The notes under the pieces were generated by a model. That model saw only the letters and a program-made list of their open reading frames with translations, was not told the DNA's origin and searched no databases. Positions 46,116 to 56,404 of a DNA stretch of 64,000 nucleotides are shown piece after piece. Each line of letters opens with the position of its first letter. The first letter of the stretch is position 1. Origin of the DNA: Platycnemis pennipes. Its lineage: Eukaryota > Arthropoda > Insecta > Odonata > Platycnemididae. The position numbers were made by a program, and so were the translations under genes. The DNA lies in contig OW121848.1 of assembly GCA_933228895.1 (NCBI GenBank), positions 156,318,688 to 156,382,687 of the forward strand, written 5' to 3'.

Positions 46116-47150
46116 AGAGGACATGATAGGGAACTTTTCATCACTGTCGTCAAGTTCAATATTTTTTGGTAAATTTTGTTCCTAAGTTATAGTTCCCGTA
46201 TACCATATCTTCCTCTTTCCACAGAGAGTCTTTCTTTACCACAACATTAACCGAGCAAGTACCTTTCTAATAGCTACTTTTCAAGAGTTACGTAAGAAAA
46301 TCGAATATCATCGAATGTTTTAAAAATTGTTGAGATATTAAGAAATAATCCGATGATATACTAAAAGAAAATTACTGAAGAACATTTATGACTATTTATG
46401 AACAACTATGAAAATGTTACACGTTCCATACTTAATTCCCTCTTTTGAATATTTGTATTCAGATTCCTGATTTAATTGTAATTTTATGAGTTCACATATA
46501 TTTTCCAAAAAAATATCATAATTTTATGCTGAAGTGTTGACATACCATTCGCTTTTTGATTTTCTCTGTAAATATAAATTTTATTGAAAGAAGTGTGCCT
46601 CAAGGATTAACTGCTGGCGAATCTCGGTTATCCCATACATACGACTGCACGAGACGTCAGCCGTGACGTCATCGGCAAAATGAAAACAAACGACGTGAGA
46701 CCACCTTAGCATATCGCATCTTGCTTTTCGTATACATCTAGGCGTGAGTAAAAGTGCGCTGAAGTTTACATACTTATACGCAAATCACGATGCAGTCGAA
46801 AATGTTATGTCTTTCGAAATACCCCGCATGGAGTCTTAAAACCATTTCAATTGGCAGTATCAGCTGCGTGTCCCTTATTGCGATTGGGCGAAGGGGCTGA
46901 AGGGTAGTTTCGGTTGTGATTGGACGACGGAATGACGTACGAGATCTACGCTCAACTCAAGCGAAAGGGTGAAAAACATAAGTTTACTGAGAACTTACGG
47001 AGTTTATCGGCAGAATGTTGGACATGATCGTGCAGACCGAAAAGAGCTATTAAAGGCATATCTGGCTATAAAACCTTATGAAGCCAAATAATTGAACTCG
47101 CTGACGGTGATGAAATACGACTAAACATTTAACTAATTTTAAAAAATCCG
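46116..47150. other. No feature recognised
   Basis: AT-rich sequence; a CRE-like GACGTCAGCCGTGACGTCA occurs near 46,650, with no transcription unit visible around it. Confidence 0.4.
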
Positions 47151-47157
47151 AATTTGT

Positions 47158-47290
47158 GGGCGTCCGGATGATGCAGTAGCTAAAATGCTTAGTTAAGGGA
47201 TAGTGTGGCGACTAAAATACGGGTTTTAAACCCGGCAGTGCCTGTGATTTGGCGGCGGAATCCTGGTTCCTGATTGGGTGCAGAGTGGAG
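47158..47290 (+). mobile_element. tRNA-derived SINE-like unit
   Basis: The plus-strand segment GATGCAGTAGCTAAAATGCT (A-box region) precedes ACGGGTTTTAAACCCGGCAG (degenerate B box and T-arm). It shares CCCGGCAGTG with the minus-strand unit at 42.1 kb. Confidence 0.5.
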
Positions 47291-47299
47291 AGTACTTCA

Positions 47300-48475
47300 A
47301 GGTCAATATTTCATCCGTTGGGCCGAACGATAAACCGTGGTCATCTTGACTACTATCGTGAACAGACTATGCCAATGCTGACGCCAGGTCACTCGCCGTC
47401 CTCTCACACCTTGGCTCCCTGAAAAGTACTTCCCCTTGCACCTATCTATCCTCAAAGTCGCAAATGTCCTCCGCTGTCGGCCGCTCGCCCTACTCATGGA
47501 CGTCGACATAAAACCACCGTAGAATCTATGGTGAAATACTGATTTCATTAACTTATGTAAGATTAAAACTAGAAAAAATCAACTTCTCACTCGATAGCTG
47601 GAGGTTGGCAATTTTAGTCTCGGCGAGGCAGAGCTAATTCTCATTTTTTAAGGAATAAGATTCCACGGAACACAGTCCTGCAGTAGTAGCTGATTTTCGG
47701 GGAAAAAAATAAACAAATTTGCCGGGCACTAAATGGGATAAGCGAAAATGAGGCGGAGCGTAAACTATAAACTACTTAAACGCACTTAACTGCTCCCGGG
47801 AACTACTCGTCTAAAATTTCTAATTTGAAGAAATAAATGCTTAATTATCCGTTTGTACTTTAAAAACTTAAAACAGGAGTTTTGGAGATTATATGGAACA
47901 CAGGAAGAGATAACGCACAGTGACGATATCGTTCCCTTAGAAGAAATATGTAACCACATGAACTTATCAGCCACCACCATCAAATGACATCAGCTTAAGA
48001 AGAAACGGATGCGAAATTAAAATTGGGACTAGATAACAATTGAATGTCGGGATGCTTTCACAAGAACCATGTTCTTGATCCATTAACGGAAAATGACTGC
48101 GAAAAAATTATACAATACCAAATTCTCTTCCAGGGCGTTAGAAAAAATGCGGCTAATTCTATAGGAAATGAGAAATGCCAAGGTCATATTCTACAGACGG
48201 AAACGCACTAAGAAGTGAACTTGTAAAAGGAAATGTGACTCAATAAGCCAAATTCTTCTGTCTATTCATTATTCACTCCCATGTGGAAGGAGGTGAGGAC
48301 AATTCATAAAAGCTTAGCCAGCTAGACTAGCTTCCTTAGCATTACTCGGAACCACTTTAGTAAATATGTGCATGTCACATCCGATACTTTGGTAAGTAAA
48401 ATGAGTCATTTATCGGTTACAGTAGATTTTGATGGAGTATCCCAACTCTGTGCATTTGACTCATCATAAACCTCC
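47300..48475. other. No gene recognised
   Basis: Short unassigned frames only. Confidence 0.45.
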
Positions 48476-49123
48476 TTTCCCACACTATGTATTTTCCTCC
48501 TTATATCTTTGTGCTTCTTAGACATCTCCATACTAAGCTAAACACCTCTCCTCTTCCCTCCTTGCCCTCGCTTACCCATCATTTTACCTTCAGCATTCCA
48601 TTGCACCCGATTACCTGTTCCATCCACCTACTCTGCCTTCTCCCGATTTGGGCCAGCAATCTTCTCTCGGACCCCCAAACATGTTCAACACCTCTTCATT
48701 CGCCTACCTTTCCGTCCATCGCTAAGTCGTTATTCTCCTCCACACTCACAGTTCTACGAAATTCAATATTTTCTAGTCCTCCTTCCGTAGAGTCATTGCC
48801 TCACATCCATATAAAGCCACGCTCAATATCATGCTCTCCACAAAACCTCTCCTTACAACCCTTCGTAAGGTTCTCGTCATAAGTTGGTAAACACCTGCTA
48901 ATCCGAAGCAATTCTCCTCCGAATGTACTTATAATTACGTTCACCTTCGTCCAATACGCTAACCCAAGTAAGAAAACTGTTCCACCTGTTCTATCCGACG
49001 CCCTTCTACTTAAATATTATGTCTTATATTAGCTTAAAATATGATTTAATTCTTTCCCGGCGAATTATTTTCGTAAAGTCGTCTCGGGCTTTCCACCGGG
49101 TTAAATTTTGGTATAACACCAAC

Positions 49124-49155
49124 GTTTCAACGGACGACTCGTCCATCGTCTTCAG
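49124..49155 (-). other. Hammerhead-like core, left arm of Penelope copy 2
   Basis: The minus strand has CTGAAGA (49,149-49,155), a stem of about 8 bp with loop AGT, then GAAAC (49,124-49,128), then GTTGGTGTTATACCAA, which can form stem III. This is the closest match in the window to the hammerhead pattern CTGANGA, stem II, GAAAC. One unpaired C sits between CTGAAGA and the stem. Confidence 0.5.
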
Positions 49156-49265
49156 GGTGAGTGAGTGAATTAAAGCAGTTGAGACGCATCTATTAACGGT
49201 AGCAACAATCAGGTTACTCCTGATTGGCCGGAAGGATCTTCGAAATTTGGATAAGAAGGAGTTCA

Positions 49266-49565
49266 TGTGGCCAATGTGTTCAATGTGGCCAAGTCTACGT
49301 GGGGGAGACTGGTAGAACGATTGCAACCAGGCTTAAGGAGCATACGAGGCATTTTAGGCTTGGACAACCTGATAAGTCTGCTGTGGCTGAACATAGTATC
49401 ACTCGGGACCACATGATAAAATGGGATAGCGCAAAATTAATCTGCCGTTCCAACAACTTCTGGGACAGGCTTGCTAAGGAGGCCATTGAGATCCGGCTAA
49501 ACAAAAATAATTTTAATTGAGACACGGGTTATAAAATTAGCAATTCGTGGAATCCCATTTTATAT
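49266..49565 (+). pseudogene. Penelope-like GIY-YIG endonuclease domain
   Basis: This domain nicks target DNA during Penelope retrotransposition. The frame reads SCGQCVQCGQVYVGETGR, with the GIY-equivalent QVYVGETGR. It continues RLKEHTRHFR (catalytic-region Arg and the EH pair), SAVAEH, HMIKWDSAKL and NNFWDRLAKEAIEI. A CxxC pair precedes the domain, as in canonical Penelope endonucleases. A TGA at 49,518-49,520 stands where the sister copy at 33.3 kb has CGA (Arg), consistent with CpG decay. After it the same frame continues DTGYKISNSWNPIL. Only the C-terminal part of the polyprotein is present. Confidence 0.85.
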
Positions 49566-49689
49566 AAAATAAAAAACGATAAACTCCTCCTTATCCAAGT
49601 TTCGAAGATCCTTCCGGCCAGTCAGGAGTAACCTGATTGTTGCAACCGTTTATAGATACGCCTCAACGGCTTTAATTTACTCACTCACC

Positions 49690-49738
49690 CTGAAGACGAT
49701 GGACGTCGTTCATCGTCTTGTTGGACGTTGGTAGAAAC
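49690..49738 (+). other. Hammerhead-like core, right arm of Penelope copy 2
   Basis: CTGAAGA at 49,690-49,696, a hairpin GACGATG...CATCGTC, an intervening stretch of about 17 nt, then GAAAC at 49,734-49,738. It has the same long form as copy 1 and is probably inactive. Confidence 0.35.
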
Positions 49739-50399
49739 GTTGGTGTTACACCGAAATTTAACCCGGTGGAAAGCCCGAGAAGACTATACGAAAATGTCTT
49801 AGCTTATTTTCCCTCTATAAATCTCATAACTTTATTTTCTTGTGATTAATTTTCATACCATGCGTACCTAGGTTTCGCAAGTGTCTAAAAGCAGCTCCTG
49901 CAATATGTAGACTATCTGGCTTACTAGCGCCTGGTCATCGCTAAATCTAATTGATTTCATTACTAATTCTCTGCCCGTTATGCCTACATCCACCTCCTCC
50001 CGCACCAATTTCTCCAGACATTCCCTCCCTATGCACAATATAAAGGTACTGTGGACATCGGCAAGCGTTGCCTGACTCCCCGCCCTTTCCAGATTCTATC
50101 CTTACTTAAACCCTCTGCTCCATGCATACGCTCCCAAGAAGACGTCTTTTTCTCCCTAGATTTTTGTAAGCACCTTTCATTAGGTTTTCCTAACCTGCCA
50201 TGTCAAAAGCTTTTTCAAGATCTGCGAAACGGAAAAACGTTCAAACTGTAACTCTTCCTTTCACTAATGTTCTCATTCATGGCATCGTGCGGGTTGCTCT
50301 TCCGTTTCACTGGTGTTCCCCAAAGAACTCATTTTCTCTCCATCCCAACCTCCCATTATACTCTTAGAAGTTAATGTGTAGCGTGGGCGATTAAGCTAA

Positions 50400-52080
50400 G
50401 CCGGTTGCATGAGCAAGGTCGCAAACCTTTTTTTTAATAATAATGTATTTATTCCCAATATTGTGTTTGACAATTTATATGAATCAATGGAATATAGGTA
50501 CCCCAGAGGAAGGATACCTGTTTTGGGGTTACCATTTTAAATAATTTTAGACGGGCAGGCGAGGTGCTAATTATACAGTACGTGATATGAAAAAAGATTA
50601 ATTAAAAGAGAATTTAAGTGCATTCATATTCAATATTTATTATATAAATATACGATCATACGAAGACATATTATACCTATGAACAATACACATCATTTAC
50701 TAACATTTTATATAACCTTTTTAATCTTACCAATGAATCCCGTCACATTATATGCAATACGCTCCGATCAATTTATTGCCAATACTTTCGTTATTGAGAT
50801 GCTTATGGCCTTAATTCTATATTCAAAAGATGACTATCTTTCGTAGCCGTTAGAAAAATTACTCATATCAAAACGCATGCGCTTACGTCGATCGGTCACA
50901 ATGCTGTTCTCCTAAATTCGCCGACGGACCAAATATTACTTAACAGGGAGCAAAACACACTGGGTCCCTATTGAGTACTTTCACGGCCATTCAATTCCGA
51001 CAAAGAGAAGATGTTTCATGTTCTTTTGATCGGTATCAACCAAATATTTCATTCAATGTGTGAAAGTGGGAAAACTGCTCTGATCCACAAAACATCGTCG
51101 GCCTTGTTCTGCACCTCCTCGTAAATCAACGACACGCTTGGAATTAGTCCTCAACATATTTCGCTAGGAAATCAGGAGCATATATAAGGAATGAAGTAAC
51201 TTACTCCGTGTTTCCCTGCATTACTTCCCGTACACCAGTTGGAGAGAGTTGCTCGCCCTTCCACATGGACAGGTAGCAACCCAGCCGACCCTTTACGATC
51301 CTCTCTTACTCCCCTAAGCCAACTAAAATGTCAATGAATCTACGCTGGGACGCTGCGAAAATTCTTCCGCATTGACAGAGCGAACAAGCCTAAGGAAATT
51401 CGCCCACCGCCGATTCCAAAGGATAACACCATGCACGTTTCAATTTTTATGACTAAAATATTCCCCAGCCCGAAAATACCGAAGTCAAAAAAGATGATTC
51501 CGAGATAAAAGTGATGTATGTACGTAAACTCAGGGATTCATATTTTCAGACTGGAATAATAAAATGAGGAAAATTAGTGCGAGGAGGGTTAAGACATACA
51601 TACTAAGGAAACAGACTTTAAGAAAATATTTCGGGTCCGGAACTGGGTCCGGAAGAAGAAGAGGAGGAGGTCCTGATGGTGCGAGCTCCTTCCACGGCGC
51701 GCTTGTCGAATGGTCGGATCACTACGCTACCCGGAAGTTAATGCCAAGCATACGCGATGTCTATTATCTTTTCACGTTTTCTTTCCGTTTCCAAAACTCA
51801 AGACCAAAATTCATTTCCCAAGGATCTCCCAAAACTCCCATAAGAAGAAGCCACCGCGCCACATCTCCAGAAAATTCTCCGGAACTTCTACTTGAAATTT
51901 GACGACTGAGGGCGGAATATTTCAGGGGAGGACAACTCAGCAGGGGCATTGCAATGGAATCTCAATTACCAAACTAAGTCGAACCGAATAAGCATCACAT
52001 TCATGTAAGCCATACATAACCATGTTTTAAACACATCAGATTTTTTTACAACTAAAAAAATATTCCCGATGAATTCCTCT
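50400..52080. other. No gene recognised
   Basis: A T-run followed by AATAATAATG at about 50,429-50,447 could be the poly-A end of a minus-strand retroelement, but no supporting homology was seen. A 12-nt unit (GGGTCCGGAACT-like) is duplicated near 51,633-51,656. Frames at 51,564-51,902 have no domain. Confidence 0.4.
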
Positions 52081-52264
52081 AACAAGGGTCCGAGTTCCGG
52101 GTCTAGGATTTTGACGAAATTTGCCAGGCAGGTAGTCCTTGATGAGTTATTTACGAATCACCCCCCATATAGGGTTATATATCCAGAAACTTCGTCAAAA
52201 AACGAGTTTGAAATATTTGATTGCAAATATAAAGCCAATAATTAGCCAAGTTCAATCAATGCAG

Positions 52265-52330
52265 TTTGGGTTAGGGGTAAAGTACTTGCTTCGCAATGTC
52301 GACGTGCCAAGTTCGAGACTCTTCGTGTCC
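52265..52330 (+). mobile_element. tRNA-Ala-like unit inside the left foldback arm
   Basis: TTAGGGGTAAAGTACTTGC (A box), CTTCGCAAT (resembling an Ala anticodon loop with CGC) and AAGTTCGAGACTC (B box) occur in tRNA order and spacing. The acceptor stem is not convincing, so this is a SINE head or tRNA pseudogene. Confidence 0.5.
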
Positions 52331-53315
52331 AATTTTTTTTTCATCGCAATTTCGACGTACGACTTTCCCTCGTTTTACATATTTTTAATCTGTTTACCCG
52401 GGATGCATTTTACGTATTAATTACGTAATTTGCTAAAATTACGTAATTAGTACGTAAAATAGTTAATTGCGTTATTTACCTAAATCACGTAGTTAGTACG
52501 TGGCGGAATTACTTCCGCACGCCCTGTCGTTTTTTGTGTATGAAATTAACGGAAGAGCATAAAGTGTGATCGTGATTTTGAATTTCCGTATCTTTGGCCA
52601 CGCAGTCCCGACGCACGTACAACACTTGTTCTAATTCCCCTGGTGCCGTGATTTTCCAGCGCTGTGCTTTTTTGTAAAAACTAATCGCAAGAGAAAAAAA
52701 GAACTTAAGCTCTGTAATCATATAATTGTAAGTATCTACCGAAATGTTCGGGTGATCGGGCGAAATATTCGGGTGGGAGAGAGTTTCGAATCAAGGACGT
52801 CGTTTGGAAATTGATAAAAAACCAGCGGTAACAATTAATTTTGAAGAATTAATGTATTGCACCTTTTCAGGAGCATGTTAGAATAACCCGAACATTTCGG
52901 TAGATACTTACAATTATATGATTACAGAGCTTAAGTACTTTTTTTCTCTTGCGATTAGTCTTTCCAAAAAAGCACAGCGCTGGACAATAACGGCACCAGG
53001 CAAATTAGAACAAATGTTGTACGTGCGTCGGGACTGCGTGGCCAAAGATACGGAAATTCAAAATCACGATCACACTTCATGCTCTTCCGTTAATTTCATA
53101 CACAAAAAACGACAGGGCGTGCGGAAGTAATTCCGCCACGTACTAATTACGGGATTTAGGTAAATAACGCAATTAACTATTTTACGTACTAATTACGTAA
53201 TTTTAGCAAATTACGTAATTATTACGTAAAATAGTTAAAATGCATCCCGGGTAAACAGATTAAAAATATGTAAAACGAGGGAAAGTCGTACGACGAAATT
53301 GCGATGAAAAAAAAT

Positions 53316-53385
53316 TGGACACGAAGAGTCTCGAACTTGGCACGTCGACATTGTGAAGCGAGTACTTAACCCCTAAACCAAACTG
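53316..53385 (-). mobile_element. tRNA-Ala-like unit inside the right foldback arm
   Basis: Mirror copy of the unit at 52,265-52,330 on the opposite strand, with CTTCACAAT in place of CTTCGCAAT (CpG-type change) and the same B box. Confidence 0.5.
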
Positions 53386-53564
53386 CACTGATTGGACTTT
53401 ATTGGCTTTATATTTGCAATCAAATATTTCAAACTCTTTTTTTGACGAAGTTTCTGGATATATAACCCTATATGGGGGGTGATTCGTAAATAACTCATCA
53501 AGGACTACCTGCCTGGCAAATTTCGTCAAAATCCTAGACCCGGAACTCTCACACTCCCCTTGTA

Positions 53565-54700
53565 AGATTCACGCTTAAAACTCGTTCCTTAGCAACAATT
53601 TCGCGGCTTAAATGACAAGCCACTCTTTTAAACACACGGAAACACTGACTACCTCTTCCATTGAAATGCATGAGTCTTTATCTCCCACTTCCCTCTGTTA
53701 ACTGCTTCACGACCAGGCCAAAGAAATTGCGATTAAACGCCGCGCACACCATTCTTGCGATTCCAGGAAAAACCATTTATCGACCTTCAGAGTAAATTCT
53801 GAGGCCATTAAACACTCCTCGCGCAAACAATCAATTAAACAGTGAAAATATATTTGGGTCAACGCCAGGGCGTCATTCTAACAAAGAAACTTTCATAATA
53901 CCTTTCACAAGACTTATAATTGTTCCCATGGCCCTCTCCAGAAGAAACTTGAACTTAGGTACCTTCTTCGTACACAACAATTATGGTGGACAACGCTATT
54001 CAAAAACCAAACTCTTCAAAGAATTTGTATGAAATGTTATGTGAAAATATTTCCACAGGAGTACAGCGTTCCACCCCTGATATATCGAAAATTAGGATTT
54101 CCTATCATGCCACCCTAGCGCCAGAATAGAAGGCATTATGGATAAATTACCCGTAATGACGGGGACCCATTAGAGGAAATTTACACCACAAGAGAATGTT
54201 AACCATTGGAATCGCTCCGAACAGTAAACCAGGCTGAAAACATTATGTAAAGCGGTGAGTAATTTCAAGTACACGTCTTAAACAAGCGTGGTTGAGGATT
54301 GAACACCTCATGCTAAATACACAATAAAATTGCTCCGACAGTCAAAAATAAATACTATTAAAAGTAAGTCAATTATGAAGCATATATTCATTTCCATAAA
54401 CGATTAAATTTAGAGAAATCGAAATGGAGATTTTATTTTAATAAACGATACATTCACATTATTTATCATTCAATACACTTCAAGTGAAGAATACGGTCTG
54501 ACTGGTCCTGTATACTGTTTTTTTAACATACAAAAGGAGTTGATGGGTGAAAAAACACCGTGTACAGGGCAAAATTAGTCTTACAATGCTGTTCCACCAT
54601 TGGCCTTATACTGTAGAATTTAAATCACAAGGGGTTTAAAGTTAATGTAAACGTTTTATGACGTCAAATTAATACCTACATTTTAATACAAATCCGGAAA
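53565..54700. other. No gene recognised
   Basis: AT-rich sequence without long frames or recognisable repeats. Confidence 0.45.
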
Positions 54701-54709
54701 TCCAACTTC

Positions 54710-54785
54710 CAATTTCCACCCCGAGAATAAGTACACTGCTTGCCTCAGGAATAAATTAGGTTAGACATGGCGATATAACCTAGGT
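54710..54785 (+). repeat. Diverged direct repeat, copy 1
   Basis: Shares CCGAG, TTGCCTCAGGA, AGATTAGACA-like and GCGATA(T/C)AACCT with 55,038-55,110, in the same orientation. Confidence 0.6.
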
Positions 54786-55037
54786 TTTTATCACGAAATA
54801 TCAGAATGAAACTATGAATAAGGGCCATTTGATAGTTGAAATGAGTGATCAAACGCAATTCTAAGCAAATACGTCCTAATTAGTCGTACGTTCATTGATA
54901 TTGCATGATTCACGTACAATGGTTGAGTCGTTCTGGCGTCTTAGATTATCTATTGCCAAAGTAACATGACTATTAGGTGCCCGGCCCAGGTAGGTACGCA
55001 AGTCGGCAAACATCCGTCAAGCCAGAAGTCGCGGACC

Positions 55038-55110
55038 CTAATTCCAACCCGAGTATGAGAGTACGGTTTGCCTCAGGATTAAAATAGATTAGACACAGCG
55101 ATACAACCTT
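55038..55110 (+). repeat. Diverged direct repeat, copy 2
   Basis: Second copy of the 54,710 repeat, about 330 bp downstream. A frame on the minus strand (54,973-55,191) covers it but has no recognised domain. Confidence 0.6.
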
Positions 55111-55114
55111 AGTA

Positions 55115-56320
55115 ATTGGATCAATTTCAAACCTGATTTTACTTCTACTGGGAGCCCCACAATTTGAATTTATCGAGCTCGTGTATGACATCGAGCTTGA
55201 TTTGGAGGAAGTAGCTTGAAGGGACTCATTGCTATCCTATGCCTCTCAAACCCCTTGAAGCACGCGTTCAACGTACGTGTTCGGGAACCGACCGAGTAAT
55301 TTTATTTAGAAGTTGCATAATCGTAGGAAAGCCTGAATTGATAAAAATGATGATGAAATGGAAGACCTTCACACTTTCCATCTCGGCTGGGAGTCATTAC
55401 TGGAAGTATTGAGTAACAACTTCCAAAAAAACTAAGCGGGATAGGGAAAAGAAATGACAGTCCAATAGTTCCATAGAAACATTAGATAAGACGATAACAT
55501 TCTGATGGCGACATAATGCATTAACGTCTTAATTTCCCGTGAAAAGCAGCCACTTCCAGAAATATTTAAGTTCACAATCGAGAGCTACTTTTTCACTCTT
55601 TTCCCTTACCTCGTGTGGTTATCAGACACACTTCAACACAGTTACATGGCTTAAGTTAAACGTAAACGGATTGCCTCGGAGGGCACAGGACCTCCTCGTT
55701 AACCTAGCAATTAGCATGATAGTACTCGGCTACGGACTAAGAAGTCGACAAGATGATCAGGTCATTTTCCCCACGCCTAGGTTCATGTCGTGAGGGTCAA
55801 CCTGAATGAAACGAGCGACGGAAAAACGAAACAGAATCCGAACAATATGAAAGATAGCAATTCGGGTGCAGCGGGCTATTTAGAAGATGACCGGATCAGA
55901 ATTGAAGAAATAAAAGCATGCCGAACACTGCCACCTTCTAAACATACCCCTTTTACCCGAGGTTTATCATCGTGTAGTCCGATGCCTGGAGAGATGCGCA
56001 GGAAAAATTGAATCGCATTGCAAAGTAGGAAATTACGGAATACTACCCAAATGTACGAACGAATGTACGAAAATTATGTTCCTCTGCATTCATCAATGCA
56101 ATTCACACGATTTTACGCTGCTTCAAACAGAGTGGTTTATTGCTCTTGCTCAGCGGCATCAATAAAAACTACGGAAAGATTGTGGTGGGAGGCCAGAAGA
56201 GGTTCGGTAAAAAGGAAAAGGCGGAAGTGGGATAGAAGAACTAGCGATAGACTTGGCTTGGTAGACGCTCCAATGGCTAAGATTTTATCGCATAATCTAA
56301 CTAAAGCCATTACTATCTCA
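55115..56320. other. No gene recognised
   Basis: Several frames of 70-100 codons (55,539-55,793 +, 55,790-56,011 +, 56,018-56,326 +) have no recognised family and no shared splice logic. Confidence 0.4.
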
Positions 56321-56329
56321 TTCTAAGAC

Positions 56330-56403
56330 GGCCATGCCAGAGGTGTGATTCGAGCCGGCGATCTTTGGGTCGCCACGCCAGCAGGCCGGACTACCGCAGG
56401 GAT
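56330..56403 (-). mobile_element. tRNA-derived SINE-like unit
   Basis: The minus strand gives GCGGTAGTCCGGCCTGCTGG (A-box region) and CGGCTCGAATCACACC (B box) at tRNA-like spacing. It abuts the GC-rich domain. Confidence 0.5.
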
Positions 56404-56404
56404 C

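Larger units (their letters stand above)
49037..49798 (+). mobile_element. Penelope-like element copy 2, GIY-YIG domain between inverted terminal repeats
   Basis: The left arm (about 49,040-49,265) is an inverted copy of the right arm (about 49,582-49,798). Both contain the ACCCGGTGG / CACCGGGTT block, AACGTT and CTGAAGA motifs and the CGGCC(A)GTCAGGAGTAACCTG block. Between them lies the GIY-YIG part of the ORF in plus orientation. TTAGCTTA at 49,029-49,036 and 49,799-49,806 is a likely target-site duplication. The element sits inside the LINE RT ORF, cleanly separating its halves. The RT domain is absent through 5' truncation. Inverted terminal-repeat arrangements are a known feature of Penelope-like elements. 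Confidence 0.85.
48480..50300 (-). mobile_element. LINE (RTE/L1-like) ORF2 remnant split by a Penelope-like insertion
   Basis: Minus-strand order, from high to low coordinates. The RT motif A block ADLEKAFD is at about 50,200-50,226. GRGVRQ, of the RQG motif, is near 50,070-50,090. The catalytic box IRFSDDQALV is at about 49,935-49,965. Then KIN-containing text runs up to about 49,810. After the inserted Penelope-like element the ORF resumes with VEQFSYLG (about 48,970-49,000), LMTRTLRRVV and SVALYGCEAMTL (48.79-48.88 kb) and ANEEVLNMFGG (48.67-48.69 kb). The catalytic box is SDD where YADD/FADD is usual. There are many frameshifts, so it is dead. It is homologous to the fragment at 39.8-40.3 kb. 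Confidence 0.8.
52082..53563. mobile_element. Long foldback (inverted-repeat) element, arms about 660 bp
   Basis: The left arm 52,095-52,753 and right arm 52,886-53,550 are inverted copies differing by only a few percent (9 differences in a 213-nt sample), with a spacer of about 132 nt. The outer ends read GAGTTCCGGGTCTAGG on the left and its complement on the right. The matching ACAAGGG / CCCTTGT at 52,082 and 53,563 suggests that the true termini lie slightly further out. I found no clear target-site duplication. Each arm holds a tRNA-like unit and a TACGTA-rich stretch. An open frame of about 70 codons occurs in both arms, but 7 of its 9 differences change the amino acid, so it is not under constraint. 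Confidence 0.85.

Noticed and set aside
46640..46670. Palindromic GACGTCA pair as a CRE-type promoter
   Set aside because: Isolated motif without any transcription unit, GC island or conserved context nearby.
48487..48882. 131-codon plus-strand frame
   Set aside because: Antisense shadow of the LINE ORF2 C-terminus on the minus strand.
52509..53130. Matching 70-codon ORFs in both foldback arms (52,509-52,721 - and 52,918-53,130 +)
   Set aside because: The two differ at nine nucleotides and seven of these change the amino acid, so there is no sign of selection; the similarity is explained by the inverted arms.
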